Shown piece after piece: positions 36,371 through 44,440 of a stretch of 64,000 nucleotides of DNA. The DNA lies in NCBI RefSeq assembly GCF_019991125.1, contig NZ_JAGENB010000002.1:682001-746000 (forward strand), written 5' to 3'. Each line of letters begins with the position of its first letter. The stretch's first letter is position 1. The position numbers and the translations under genes were made by a program. The notes below the pieces were generated by a model that ran no database searches, was not told the DNA's origin, and saw nothing but the letters and a program-made list of their open reading frames with translations. The DNA is from Phyllobacterium calauticae (GTDB lineage Bacteria; Pseudomonadota; Alphaproteobacteria; Rhizobiales; Rhizobiaceae).

Positions 36371-37042
36371 TTGTCTCCAACCACTTCCGCCGTTTTCAGC
36401 AAGCCGTTTGCGGCACTGCTTTTCGACATGGATGGCACGATCCTCAATTCGCTGGCTTCCGCCGAGCGCATATGGGGCAACTGGGCACGCCGCCGGGGCC
36501 TTGATGTGGAAACGTTCCTGCCAACCATGCACGGCGTTCGCGGTGTCGACACGATCCGCCGGCTGGCTTTGCCGGGGGTGGACCCGGAAGCGGAGGCAGC
36601 GGAGATCGAGCGGGAGGAAATCGACGATGTCGAAGGCATCGTCGCGATTGCCGGGGCGGTGGCGTTTCTGAATTCCCTGCCGCCGCAGAGCTGGGCGATC
36701 GTGACCTCAGCGCCCCTTGCATTGGCGCAGCGGCGGCTGGAGGCTGCAGGCATTGCCGTACCCCGGACCATGGTGACGGCCGAGGATGTGTCAGTCGGCA
36801 AGCCGAATCCGGAATGCTATCTGCTCGGTGCCGAAAAACTCGGCGTGGATATTGCGGACTGTCTGGTTTTTGAAGACGCGCCAGCCGGTATTCAAGCGGG
36901 CGAGACGGCCGGTGCCGAGGTCATCGTGGTGACGGCGACGCAGGTGCACGCGATTGCGACCGCTCACCCGACAATCGCCAGCTACGACACCATTGCCGCC
37001 AGTGTCGGCACTGACGGAAAAATCTCCATCGTCAGCCGGTAG
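36371..37042 (+). CDS. HAD-superfamily sugar-phosphate phosphatase-like protein
   Basis: 223 residues from TTG 36371 (AAAGGAAA upstream); an in-frame ATG at 36332 is less well placed. HAD motif I LLFDMDGTILNS with nucleophile D19 and D21, motif II IVTSAPLALAQ, motif III lysine in SVGKPNPECYLLGAEKLG and motif IV VFEDAPAGIQAGETAGA. The helical cap follows motif I. Overall this resembles 2-deoxyglucose-6-phosphate or beta-phosphoglucomutase-type phosphatases acting on small sugar phosphates in the cytoplasm. Followed by two palindromic repeat elements. Confidence 0.85.
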   Translation: MSPTTSAVFSKPFAALLFDMDGTILNSLASAERIWGNWARRRGLDVETFLPTMHGVRGVDTIRRLALPGVDPEAEAAEIEREEIDDVEGIVAIAGAVAFLNSLPPQSWAIVTSAPLALAQRRLEAAGIAVPRTMVTAEDVSVGKPNPECYLLGAEKLGVDIADCLVFEDAPAGIQAGETAGAEVIVVTATQVHAIATAHPTIASYDTIAASVGTDGKISIVSR

Positions 37043-37077
37043 GGCGAACGGGACTGGGCGTTCAGGCGTTCACCCGG

Positions 37078-37156
37078 CTAGTGGAACGAATTTGACATTC
37101 GCATCCCATTTCACATGACGCGCAGCATGCGAATGTCAAATTCAAAGTTCCACTAG
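37078..37156. repeat. Palindromic repeat element 1 (79 bp)
   Basis: Outer arms CTAGTGGAAC (37078-37087) / GTTCCACTAG (37147-37156), then a 17-bp perfect inner stem (37088-37104 with 37127-37143), AAA bulge at 37144-37146 in the right arm, and a 22-base loop. It is a sister of element 2 in opposite orientation, 15 bp away. Resembles rhizobial/brucella intergenic palindromic elements or a MITE. Confidence 0.8.
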
Positions 37157-37171
37157 AATCTTATCGCTGCT

Positions 37172-37244
37172 AGTGGTCCTTTGATTCTGACATTTGCCTG
37201 AACGGCCTGTATCAACGGGATGCAAATGTCAGAATCGGACCACT
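37172..37244. repeat. Palindromic repeat element 2 (73 bp), overlapping the matB 3' end
   Basis: Outer arms AGTGGTCC (37172-37179) / GGACCACT (37237-37244), TTT bulge at 37180-37182 in the left arm, then a 15-bp stem (37183-37197 with 37222-37236). Reverse-complemented it aligns with element 1 from end to end, with paired compensatory changes (GGAAC..GTTCC against GGTCC..GGACC). The right half supplies the last codons and stop of matB. Confidence 0.8.
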
Positions 37245-38753
37245 TGCATAGAGATTGCCGTACTGTTCGCGCAGCACGTTCTTCTGCACCTTGCCCATGG
37301 TGTTGCGCGGCAGGTCATCGACGAAAATGATCCGTTTGGGCTGCTTGTAGCGCGCAAGGCGATCCTGCAGCGCGTCGAGAATGGCTTTCTCATCGATATC
37401 GGCGCCGGGGTGCCTGACCACGACGGCGGTCACGCCCTCGCCGAAATCCGGATGGACAACGCCGATCACCGCGCTTTCCAAGACGCCTGGAAGTTGATCG
37501 ATTTCGGTTTCCACTTCCTTGGGATAGATGTTGTAGCCGCCCGATATCACCAGATCCTTGCCGCGGCCGACAATGTGCACATAGCCACCCGCATCGATCT
37601 TGCCGAGATCGCCGGTGATGAAGAAGCCGTCATCGCGGAACTCCGCCTTGGTCTTCTCCGGCATGCGCCAATACCCCTTGAACACATTCGGCCCCTTGAC
37701 CTCGATCATGCCGGTTGCATCGGCCGGGAGCATCGCGCCGGTTTCCGGATGGGTGATACGTACGGCAACGCCTGGAAGCGGGAAACCGACCGTTCCGGCA
37801 ATCCGCTCGCCGTCATAGGGATTGGAGGTGTTCATATTGGTTTCGGTCATGCCGTAGCGTTCCAGAATGGCATGGCCGGTGCGTTGCTGGAATGCCCGGT
37901 GCGTATCGGCAAGCAGAGGTGCCGAGCCGGAGATGAACAGCCGCATTCCCTGGACGGCATCGTGGGTCAGTCCCTCATTCTGCAAAAGCCTGACATAAAA
38001 GGTGGGAACACCCATCATGGTGGTGGCGCGCGGCATCAGGGACAGGATTTCCGCCGGGTCGAACTTCGGCAGGAGGAACATCGATGCGCCGGACATCAGG
38101 ATGACATTGGTGGCGACGAAAAGCCCGTGGGTGTGAAAGATCGGCAGGGCATGGATCAAGCGATCCTTGGCCGTGAACTGCCAGTAGGCCCGCAACGTCA
38201 GGGCATTCGACAGGAGATTGTCATGGGTCAGCATCGCGCCTTTGGAACGGCCTGTCGTGCCTGATGTGTAGAGGATGGCGGCGAGATCGTCCGGTGCTCT
38301 TGGACTGTCGGGAAAATCCGCCGGTTGACCGCTTGCGATATGCATGAGCGAGCCGCCGCCGTCGTCATCGAGCGTCTCAACCAATGCTCGATATTTCGAT
38401 GCCACGGCCTTGATGCCATCGGCTGCCTGCGGCGTTGCCACGACGAGACGCGGTTCGGCATCACCGATGAAGTAGTCAAGTTCAGCGAGGGTGTAGGCAG
38501 TGTTCAGCGGCAGATAGACCGCACCGCAGCGGATGCAGGCGAGATAGAGCATCAAGGCTTCGGCGCTTTTTTCCACCTGAACGGCCACCCGGTCGCCGGG
38601 CACAACGCCCAGGTAGTCAAGGGTGCTCGCGATCTGGCCGGAGCAGCGCAGCATGTCGCCATAGGCCCATGTGCGGCCGTTGCCTGTTTCAATGAACACC
38701 GTGTTGCCGGCTGGAATGGCATGCCGGATGGCGTCAAACAGGTGGTTGCTCAT
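37212..38753 (-). CDS. matB: Malonyl-CoA synthetase
   Basis: 513 residues from ATG 38753 behind GAGGAACTG. ANL-superfamily adenylate-forming enzyme: ATP loop AAILYTSGTTGRSKGAMLTH, LERYGMTETNMNTSNPYDG, FITGDLGKIDAGGYVHIVGR and the catalytic lysine in RNTMGKVQKNVLREQYG. The overall match is to MatB of rhizobia, which makes malonyl-CoA from malonate, CoA and ATP; other short dicarboxylates are possible. matA and matC are not adjacent. Odd: the natural end is around REQYGNLY; the final ~10 residues (SGPILTFASR) and stop come from palindromic element 2. Confidence 0.85.
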   Translation of the reverse strand: MSNHLFDAIRHAIPAGNTVFIETGNGRTWAYGDMLRCSGQIASTLDYLGVVPGDRVAVQVEKSAEALMLYLACIRCGAVYLPLNTAYTLAELDYFIGDAEPRLVVATPQAADGIKAVASKYRALVETLDDDGGGSLMHIASGQPADFPDSPRAPDDLAAILYTSGTTGRSKGAMLTHDNLLSNALTLRAYWQFTAKDRLIHALPIFHTHGLFVATNVILMSGASMFLLPKFDPAEILSLMPRATTMMGVPTFYVRLLQNEGLTHDAVQGMRLFISGSAPLLADTHRAFQQRTGHAILERYGMTETNMNTSNPYDGERIAGTVGFPLPGVAVRITHPETGAMLPADATGMIEVKGPNVFKGYWRMPEKTKAEFRDDGFFITGDLGKIDAGGYVHIVGRGKDLVISGGYNIYPKEVETEIDQLPGVLESAVIGVVHPDFGEGVTAVVVRHPGADIDEKAILDALQDRLARYKQPKRIIFVDDLPRNTMGKVQKNVLREQYGNLYASGPILTFASR

Positions 38754-38915
38754 GAACTCAGTTCCTCGTCGTCTGCTCTGTTTTTGCCGCGGCACAAACG
38801 ACTGTAGCAGAACGGAAACGATACCGCCCAAGCGATATCGGGCTGAAAGCCTGACAGGCCGGTATAAATTGGCGGGAGGCGGATTTGCCGCTCCCGCCAG
38901 CAGAGAGATCGGGCG

Positions 38916-39224
38916 TTAGCTCTTGCCGCCGTTCTTCTTGCATTCGGCGCGGAACTTGTGGCGTTCCTTGCCGTGCAGGCCCTTGGCATCAGCCTGAGCC
39001 GAGCAAGCCTTGGAGATGGCTGTCTTGGCCGGTGTGGTTGTTGCTGTGGCAGCCGGGGCAGTAGCGGGTTTCTTGGCCATGGAATTGGCCGGCGGCTTCA
39101 TCGTGGTTGCCGGTGCGGTTGTGGTCGCTGGCGCTGTCGTTGCGGGGGCTGCAGTCTGTGCCATCGCGCTTGTGCCGACAAAGGCAAGGATCGCGGTGGC
39201 GGTAAGGGTGGCAACTAGTCTCAT
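38916..39224 (-). CDS. PsiF-repeat-like exported protein
   Basis: 102 residues, ATG with AGGAAACG upstream. Signal peptide ends near AMAQT. A low-complexity Ala/Thr/Pro linker (PATTAPATTTAPATT, AKKPATAPAA) leads to one PsiF-type repeat, SKACSAQADAKGLHGKERHKFRAECKK, with two cysteines. Function of PsiF domains is not established; in E. coli psiF is phosphate-starvation inducible. Probably periplasmic. Divergent from the phenicol exporter. Confidence 0.75.
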   Translation of the reverse strand: MRLVATLTATAILAFVGTSAMAQTAAPATTAPATTTAPATTMKPPANSMAKKPATAPAATATTTPAKTAISKACSAQADAKGLHGKERHKFRAECKKNGGKS

Positions 39225-39462
39225 GGTCGTTTCCTTTGAGTTACAAACCCGTTTTGTAGCGCGTCATGACGCGAAGTTTTCTCGCGCTACGGTTGCACCT
39301 GAGCACTGCTTGCATTTCGCCAAGCCCTTGCAAATCAATGAGATGCGCGGAGCTATACGTCATGCCAACATTGCTCGAGTCACAGAATATTGATCGACCG
39401 TGTTTTCTTTGTGTGCATCAACATTAATTTTTTTCCATGAAACGGCCATGTTTTGCAGCTGC
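39225..39462. other. Intergenic region between PsiF-like gene and exporter leader
   Basis: 238 bp with no gene seen. It must hold the promoter of the PsiF-like gene on the left. The right half is AT-rich (TTAATTTTTTTCC at about 39424) just upstream of the exporter promoter, possibly an UP-like element. Confidence 0.4.
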
Positions 39463-39491
39463 TTGACGCTCGCACATCACGGCTCTATATC
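39463..39491 (+). promoter_or_regulatory. Sigma-70 type promoter of the phenicol exporter
   Basis: TTGACG (39463-39468), a 17-base spacer, and TATATC (39486-39491). Expected start near 39498 gives a ~165-base leader before the exporter ATG, beginning about 22 bases before the leader ORF. Confidence 0.65.
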
Positions 39492-39519
39492 GGCGCTTCA
39501 ACCGAGAGCTGCACCCACG

Positions 39520-39549
39520 ATGAAAGCCACCACGCTCGCAACCCGCTAG
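39520..39549 (+). CDS. Nine-residue leader peptide MKATTLATR
   Basis: ATG AAA to TAG, nine codons, with GAGAG 11 bases upstream as ribosome site. It stops one base before a hairpin and lies in the leader of a CmlA/FloR-type exporter. cmlA of Tn1696 is known to be induced by chloramphenicol through ribosome stalling on a nine-codon leader; the same layout is inferred here. The peptide sequence differs. Confidence 0.5.
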   Translation: MKATTLATR

Positions 39550-39582
39550 GCCGTAACAACCGTTTTCAACCGTTGTTGCGGC
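39550..39582 (+). promoter_or_regulatory. Attenuator-like hairpin after the leader ORF
   Basis: 11-bp stem GCCGTAACAAC / GTTGTTGCGGC (one G-U pair), 11-base loop, directly after the leader stop. Downstream TCTCAC (39592-39597) can pair with the exporter ribosome site GTGGGA (39648-39653), and overlapping GCTCTC (39590-39595) can instead pair with GAGAGC (39504-39509) at the leader ribosome site, so alternative folds exist. Confidence 0.5.
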
Positions 39583-39662
39583 ATTCAAAGCTCTCACCAT
39601 GCTTCTTGCGTTGGGATCAATGATCGCCGCCGAACTTTCCTGTTCGTGTGGGATTTTTTGTT

Positions 39663-40868
39663 ATGCTTTACCCCAAAATTTGGACTTATTCGCTGCCGGC
39701 GGCCTTGCTGCTAATGGCTCCCTTTGACCTGCTCGCTTCGCTGGGCATGGATATCTATCTGCCCGTCGTCGTCCGCATGCCCGCGGTTCTCCGAACCACA
39801 CCGGCAACAATCCAGCTGACACTCAGCCTGTACATGATCGTTCTTGGCTGCGGGCAGCTGCTGTTCGGCCCGCTGGCGGACCGTATCGGGCGCAGGCCCG
39901 TCCTGCTCGGCGGGGCATTCCTGTTCGCGCTTGCCTCCGCCGGATTGGCCATGACCAGTTCCGCCGGTGTTTTCATAGCGCTGCGGGTTCTCCAGTCGGC
40001 GGGCGGGGCGGCGGCCTTGGTGGCAACCTTTGCCACTGTCCGTGACGTCTATGCGGCGCGGCCGGAAGGCGCCATCATCTATGGCCTGTTCGGCTCCATG
40101 CTGGCCTTCGTCCCGGCTTTCGCACCCATGATCGGCGCGCTGGTTGACCATATGTTCGGTTGGCGGGCCGTTTTCTGGTTGCTTGCCGGCCTCGCTGTTT
40201 TGTCCGGGCTGCATGCGTTTCTGCGTTGGCCCGAAACATGTCCGGTACAGACACATCCGGCGACACTCCAAGGCAGTTTTGGCAGGGTGTTCTCCAGCGT
40301 CACGTTCTGGACCTATACAATGGGTTTCAGCACGGCCATGGGGACATTCTTCACCTATTTCTCGACGGCGCCGCGCATTCTCATGCAGGCGCTTGGCTTG
40401 TCCTCGACCATGTTCAGCCTCGTCTTTGCAACCGTTGCCCTTGTCATGATCGTGTGCAGCCGCTTCGGCGGTGTATTCGTCAGGCGCTGGGGCCAACAGG
40501 GATGTCTGGTCAGGGGCATGGCATTGTTCCTGGCCGGCGCGGTGTTGCTGATTGCGGGGCAGATGGTCCTGCCAATCTCCATTGCAACGTTGATGGTGCC
40601 GATGTGGATCATGGCGTGCGCCATATCATTGACATCTGCCGTTGCGGCAAACGGGGCTTTGCACGACTTTGGCGATATCGCGGGAACGGCGACAGCCATC
40701 TACTATTTCATCCAAAGTGTGATTGTCGGGGCTGCTGGAACGCTGGCTGTGGTCCTGCTTCCCGAGGCGAGCTTTTGGCCTGTTGCGGTGTTTGCAGCCG
40801 TCGCGGCCGTTGCCACGCTTGGCCTGGCGAGCCTGTCCGGATGTGATGAAAAACCTGTAACCCCTTAA
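39663..40868 (+). CDS. CmlA/FloR-like phenicol efflux MFS transporter
   Basis: 401 residues from ATG 39663 (GTGGGA ten bases upstream). Twelve-helix DHA1 transporter. The start YSLPAALLLMAPFDLLASLGMDIYLP, then LTLSLYMIVLGCGQLLFGPLADRIGRRPVLLGG and LVATFATVRDVYA, follow CmlA and FloR closely from memory. These pump chloramphenicol (and florfenicol for FloR) out of the cell by proton antiport. Chromosomal relatives occur in Rhizobiales. The leader ORF and hairpin upstream support an antibiotic-inducible exporter. Substrate is inferred from similarity. Confidence 0.82.
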   Translation: MLYPKIWTYSLPAALLLMAPFDLLASLGMDIYLPVVVRMPAVLRTTPATIQLTLSLYMIVLGCGQLLFGPLADRIGRRPVLLGGAFLFALASAGLAMTSSAGVFIALRVLQSAGGAAALVATFATVRDVYAARPEGAIIYGLFGSMLAFVPAFAPMIGALVDHMFGWRAVFWLLAGLAVLSGLHAFLRWPETCPVQTHPATLQGSFGRVFSSVTFWTYTMGFSTAMGTFFTYFSTAPRILMQALGLSSTMFSLVFATVALVMIVCSRFGGVFVRRWGQQGCLVRGMALFLAGAVLLIAGQMVLPISIATLMVPMWIMACAISLTSAVAANGALHDFGDIAGTATAIYYFIQSVIVGAAGTLAVVLLPEASFWPVAVFAAVAAVATLGLASLSGCDEKPVTP

Positions 40869-40882
40869 CTCCCAAGATAATT

Positions 40883-40915
40883 CGCGATCCCGACGGGATG
40901 AGTGCCGGGATCGCG
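40883..40915. terminator. Hairpin between convergent genes
   Basis: Perfect 10-bp stem CGCGATCCCG / CGGGATCGCG with a 13-base loop, 15 bases after the exporter stop and 16 before the stop of the next gene. Probable shared terminator without a strong T-run. Confidence 0.6.
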
Positions 40916-40930
40916 GATATGGCAATCGGC

Positions 40931-41452
40931 TTATGCCCTGTAGGAATGCAGTTCCGGATCGAGCTCCACCTCCACCACATTGGTGAAGACCGCCGTGGCG
41001 ATCATGATGCCGGCAAAGGCGACCAGGTTGACCAGCGTCGGCTCGTCATAGCGCGCGGCCAGTTTGTTCCACAGCCTCTCGGGTACCGCATTGGCATCGG
41101 CAACAATGGCCTTGCCGAAGTCCATCAGCACCGTTTCATCCGCATCCGGGACGACGGTCTCGGGCTGCAGGCCGGAATCGATCAGGGCGCGGCGGAAAAA
41201 GGTAACGGGCACATCCGCATGGCTTGCCTGCGCGATGGCGAGCGACAGAAGCCAGATGGCGCGATCCGGCAGGGCCGGGCGCAGCAGGTCGCGCAAGGTG
41301 AACCATTCGGCATAGATGCGGTGGGCGACGGGTGAATGCAGCATGATGCGCTTCATATTGGTCATGCGTCCGCGCAACTGCAGCTCCCGGTCATGTTCCG
41401 CGCGAACATCCGGTGCAGCGTGTTCATAAACGATCGGGGAAATGCGGCTCAT
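40931..41452 (-). CDS. AhpD/carboxymuconolactone decarboxylase-like protein
   Basis: 173 residues from ATG 41452 after AGAGGG; the long upstream frame is not conserved-looking. All-helical, with the family pattern RMTNMKRIMLHSPVAHRIYAEWFTL and LLSLAIAQASHADVPVTFF, then LVNLVAFAGIMIATAVFTNV. The usual CxxC redox pair of AhpD is absent (SHAD at that place), so it is unlikely to be a peroxidase reductase. Function unknown. Divergent from metQ. Confidence 0.75.
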   Translation of the reverse strand: MSRISPIVYEHAAPDVRAEHDRELQLRGRMTNMKRIMLHSPVAHRIYAEWFTLRDLLRPALPDRAIWLLSLAIAQASHADVPVTFFRRALIDSGLQPETVVPDADETVLMDFGKAIVADANAVPERLWNKLAARYDEPTLVNLVAFAGIMIATAVFTNVVEVELDPELHSYRA

Positions 41453-41756
41453 GGGAAATATCCCTCTGTGACAGGTTTGCGGGGGTAGCGGGGCAGGATG
41501 TGCAAAGGCATATATTTTCTGGCCGCGGCGCGCCATGCAAAACCCGCTGGCAGATTCATTTCGCGGCAAAACCCGGATGTATTCCACATTGTGGAAAATT
41601 CTAGCTCCGGTTGCGGCAATTGTTGAAAGGTTTTTCGCCTGCTGCTCTGCACAAAAGATAGCCATCCCTCGCTCAATCCGTGTGCATTCGCGAATATCCG
41701 GGACGAAACAAGACGTTTCTCCTTTCGCTATTCACACTGCCTACGGGGGCCAGCAC
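41453..41756. promoter_or_regulatory. Divergent control region of the AhpD-like gene and metQ
   Basis: 304 bp without a gene. It contains a perfect dyad TTCCACA T TGTGGAA at 41582-41596, a likely dimeric regulator site about 130 bp from the AhpD-like start and 160 bp from metQ. I looked for SAM-II or other SAM riboswitch cores before metQ and did not recognise one. Confidence 0.5.
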
Positions 41757-42602
41757 ATGACAAAAACCATAGAAAATCTCGGAAACAACGGGAAAATCAC
41801 GCGGCGCGCGGGCCTGTTTGCGCTGGTGGCTTCGGCCATCGCCATTGCCAGCTTCACCGCGCCACAGCCATCCCAGGCGGCTGACAAGGCCATCAAGGTC
41901 GGCATCATCAGCGGTGAGGACGAAGATGTCTGGAAAGCCGTGACGGCGGAAGCCGCCAAGAACGGCCTGAAAATCCAGACGGTCGTTTTCAATGACTATA
42001 CCCAGCCGAACGAAGCGCTGGAACGTGGCGATCTCGACGCCAATGCATTCCAGCACAAGCCCTATCTCGACAACCAGATCAAGACGCAGGGCTACCACAT
42101 TGTTCCGGTCGGCTACACCGGCGTCTGGCCCATCGGCCTTTATTCCAAAAAGTTCAGCAAAATCGCCGAACTGCCGCAAGGCGCCGTGATCGGGGTGCCG
42201 AATGATCCATCGAATGAAGGCCGTGCGCTGCGGGTGCTGGAAGACCAGGGCGTCATCAAGCTCAAGCCCGGCACGGGCATTCTCGCTACCATCGCCGACA
42301 TTGCCGAGAACCCGAAGAAGGTGAAGATCAAGGAACTCGACGCCGGTATCGTCGGCCGTTCGGTCGAAGATCTCGACGCAGCCGTGGTCAATACGGATTG
42401 GGCGCTGAAGAGCGGCCTGACACCGGCAAACCGTATCGCCCAGGAAAAGATTGCCGACAATCCTTACCGCAACTTCATTGCCGTGAAGGCCGGACAGGAG
42501 AAGGAGCCGTGGGTGAAAGCCCTCGTGTCATCCTATCAGAACGACAAGGTCAAGGCTGAATTCGACAAGGTGTACAAGGGAACAGGTATCAGCGCTTACT
42601 GA
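41757..42602 (+). CDS. metQ: Methionine ABC transporter substrate-binding protein
   Basis: 281 residues from ATG 41757 behind GGGGG. N-terminal signal sequence with RRAG and cleavage near SQAAD; no lipobox cysteine is evident, so it is a soluble periplasmic version of NlpA/MetQ. Body: IKVGIISGEDEDVWKAV, VVFNDYTQPNEALERGDLDANAFQHKPYLDNQ, GVWPIGLYS, IGVPNDPSNEGRALRVLE, all typical of the MetQ family. Binds D/L-methionine for the MetNI importer encoded next. 118 bp separate it from metN. Confidence 0.9.
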   Translation: MTKTIENLGNNGKITRRAGLFALVASAIAIASFTAPQPSQAADKAIKVGIISGEDEDVWKAVTAEAAKNGLKIQTVVFNDYTQPNEALERGDLDANAFQHKPYLDNQIKTQGYHIVPVGYTGVWPIGLYSKKFSKIAELPQGAVIGVPNDPSNEGRALRVLEDQGVIKLKPGTGILATIADIAENPKKVKIKELDAGIVGRSVEDLDAAVVNTDWALKSGLTPANRIAQEKIADNPYRNFIAVKAGQEKEPWVKALVSSYQNDKVKAEFDKVYKGTGISAY

Positions 42603-42720
42603 TAACCGGTTGATCTTACAAGCAATCACGACAAAGCGGCTCGCAGCATCGATATATGCCGCGGGTCGCTTTCCCGGTTGAGGCGGGTGTCGTTACGGCA
42701 TCCCTCCAAGAGGAAAACAT

Positions 42721-43803
42721 ATGAACTCGCATGTCTCCGTTCCCGGCCAGACGGGTGCAATCATAGCCGATACGCCGCTTGCCGACGCTGTCGTGCGGCT
42801 TGAGAATGTCAAACGGCATTTTGGGGACACACCGGCTTTGGACGGTGTGTCCCTGACCGTCCGCAAGGGTGAAATCCTCGGCATCATCGGCCGCAGCGGC
42901 GCGGGGAAGTCGACGCTGATCCGCTGCCTCAACGGGCTGGAACGGCCGGAATCCGGTGCCATTTTTGTCGAGGGCCGGCAGATCATCGGGCTCAGCGAGC
43001 GGGAGTTGCAGCCCTTCCGCCGCCGTATCGGCATGATCTTCCAGCACTTCAACCTGCTGTCGGCCAAGACGGTGGAAGAAAATGTGGCGCTGCCGCTGAA
43101 GATCGAGGGCCGACCGAGGGCGGAACGTCTCAACCGGGCGCGCGAGCTGCTCGACCTTGTCGGCCTTTCCGACAAGGCAAAGGCCTATCCGTCCTCCCTG
43201 TCCGGCGGGCAAAAGCAGCGCGTCGGCATTGCGCGGGCGCTGGCGGCGCGCCCGGCGCTGCTGCTTTCGGACGAAGCGACATCCGCGCTTGATCCCGAGA
43301 CAACCCGTTCGATTCTTGCGCTGCTGAAGGATATCAACCGCAAGCTCGGCCTCACAATCCTGCTGATTACGCATGAGATGGAAGTGGTCCGCTCCATCGG
43401 GGACCGCGTGGCGGTCATCGATGCCGGAAAGATCGTCGAGGAGGGGCCCGTCTGGTCGGTGTTCGCCGATCCGCAGACGGATATCACCAAAAGCCTGCTG
43501 GCGGGTATTCGCCCGCAGCTTCCCGCGCATATCGCCGACGCCCTATCGCCGGAACCCGGCGGCGAAGCCGTGCTGGGTGTCGATCTCGCCGGTGCGGCGG
43601 CGCAGGGCACCTTGCTGGCCGAGCTGCCACGGCCGTTCCGCCTGCTGCATGGCGGTGTCGATCATGTGCAGGACCAGGCGGTCGCCCGGCTTTATCTTGC
43701 AGTTCCGGCAGTGCCTGCCGGTGCTGTCCAGACATTCATTCAATTTCTCGAGGCCCGTTCGGCCCGTGTGGAGGTGCTCGGCTATGTCACCGGTCATGCT
43801 TGA
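42721..43803 (+). CDS. metN: Methionine ABC transporter ATP-binding protein
   Basis: 360 residues, ATG after AAGAGGAAAAC. ABC ATPase with Walker A GRSGAGKST, signature LSGGQKQR, Walker B LLLSDEATSALD and H-loop ITHEME. The C-terminal ~75 residues (VDLAGAAAQGTLLAELPR onward) are the NIL regulatory domain, which binds methionine and causes trans-inhibition. Overlaps metI. Confidence 0.92.
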   Translation: MNSHVSVPGQTGAIIADTPLADAVVRLENVKRHFGDTPALDGVSLTVRKGEILGIIGRSGAGKSTLIRCLNGLERPESGAIFVEGRQIIGLSERELQPFRRRIGMIFQHFNLLSAKTVEENVALPLKIEGRPRAERLNRARELLDLVGLSDKAKAYPSSLSGGQKQRVGIARALAARPALLLSDEATSALDPETTRSILALLKDINRKLGLTILLITHEMEVVRSIGDRVAVIDAGKIVEEGPVWSVFADPQTDITKSLLAGIRPQLPAHIADALSPEPGGEAVLGVDLAGAAAQGTLLAELPRPFRLLHGGVDHVQDQAVARLYLAVPAVPAGAVQTFIQFLEARSARVEVLGYVTGHA

Positions 43804-44440
43804 TCTTCTCGTTCAATCCATCTGGGAAACACTTGTCATGACCGGCGCCTCCGGTCTGATCTCGCTGGCCGCCGGTTTGCCGCTGGGCCTTGCTCTCGTG
43901 GCAACGGACCGTGGCGGCATTGCGCCCAATCCCTGGGTCAACAGCGTGCTCGGTGCTGTCATCAACGCCTTCCGGTCCGTGCCCTTCATCATCCTGCTGG
44001 TGGCGCTCATCCCGGTGACGCGGCTCATTGTCGGGACGTCCATCGGCACGTGGGCGGCCATCGTGCCGCTGTCCATCGGCGCGACACCCTATTATGCCCG
44101 CATTGCCGAGGTCTCGCTGCGGGAAGTCGATCGCGGGCTGATCGAGGCGGTGCGCGCCATGGGTGGCAATCGCTGGGCGATCATCCGTGAAGTGCTGGTG
44201 CCCGAAGCGCTGCCGGGCATCGTTGCCGGTTTCACAGTGACGCTGGTCACCCTGATCGGCGCATCGGCCATGGCCGGTGCCATCGGCGCAGGCGGGCTCG
44301 GCGATCTGGCCATCCGCTATGGCTACCAGCGCTTTGAAACCTCGATCATGATTGCGGTGGTAATCGTGCTGATTGTCCTCGTCTGCGGCATCCAGTGGGT
44401 GGGCGACAGGCTTGTCAAGCGGCTCGATCACCGCATCTAG
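43784..44440 (+). CDS. metI: Methionine ABC transporter permease
   Basis: 218 residues from ATG 43784, chosen for GGAGG nine bases upstream; ATG 43796 is possible but poorly spaced. Overlaps metN by 20 bases. Five helices; coupling-loop EAA motif EAVRAMGGNRWAIIREVLVPEALPGI. MetI family blocks SLISLAAGLPLG-like start and GASAMAGAIGAGGLGDLAIRYGYQRF are clear. Its stop overlaps the convergent monooxygenase stop by four bases. Confidence 0.92.
   Translation: MSPVMLDLLVQSIWETLVMTGASGLISLAAGLPLGLALVATDRGGIAPNPWVNSVLGAVINAFRSVPFIILLVALIPVTRLIVGTSIGTWAAIVPLSIGATPYYARIAEVSLREVDRGLIEAVRAMGGNRWAIIREVLVPEALPGIVAGFTVTLVTLIGASAMAGAIGAGGLGDLAIRYGYQRFETSIMIAVVIVLIVLVCGIQWVGDRLVKRLDHRI

Noticed and set aside
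37078-37244. Reading the two palindromes as ordinary terminators
   Set aside because: They lack T-runs, have long loops, are related to each other and show paired substitutions, which fits a repeat family better; a terminator side-function is still possible.
41453-41756. SAM riboswitch upstream of metQ
   Set aside because: No SAM-II pseudoknot core or other SAM-riboswitch pattern could be recognised by eye.
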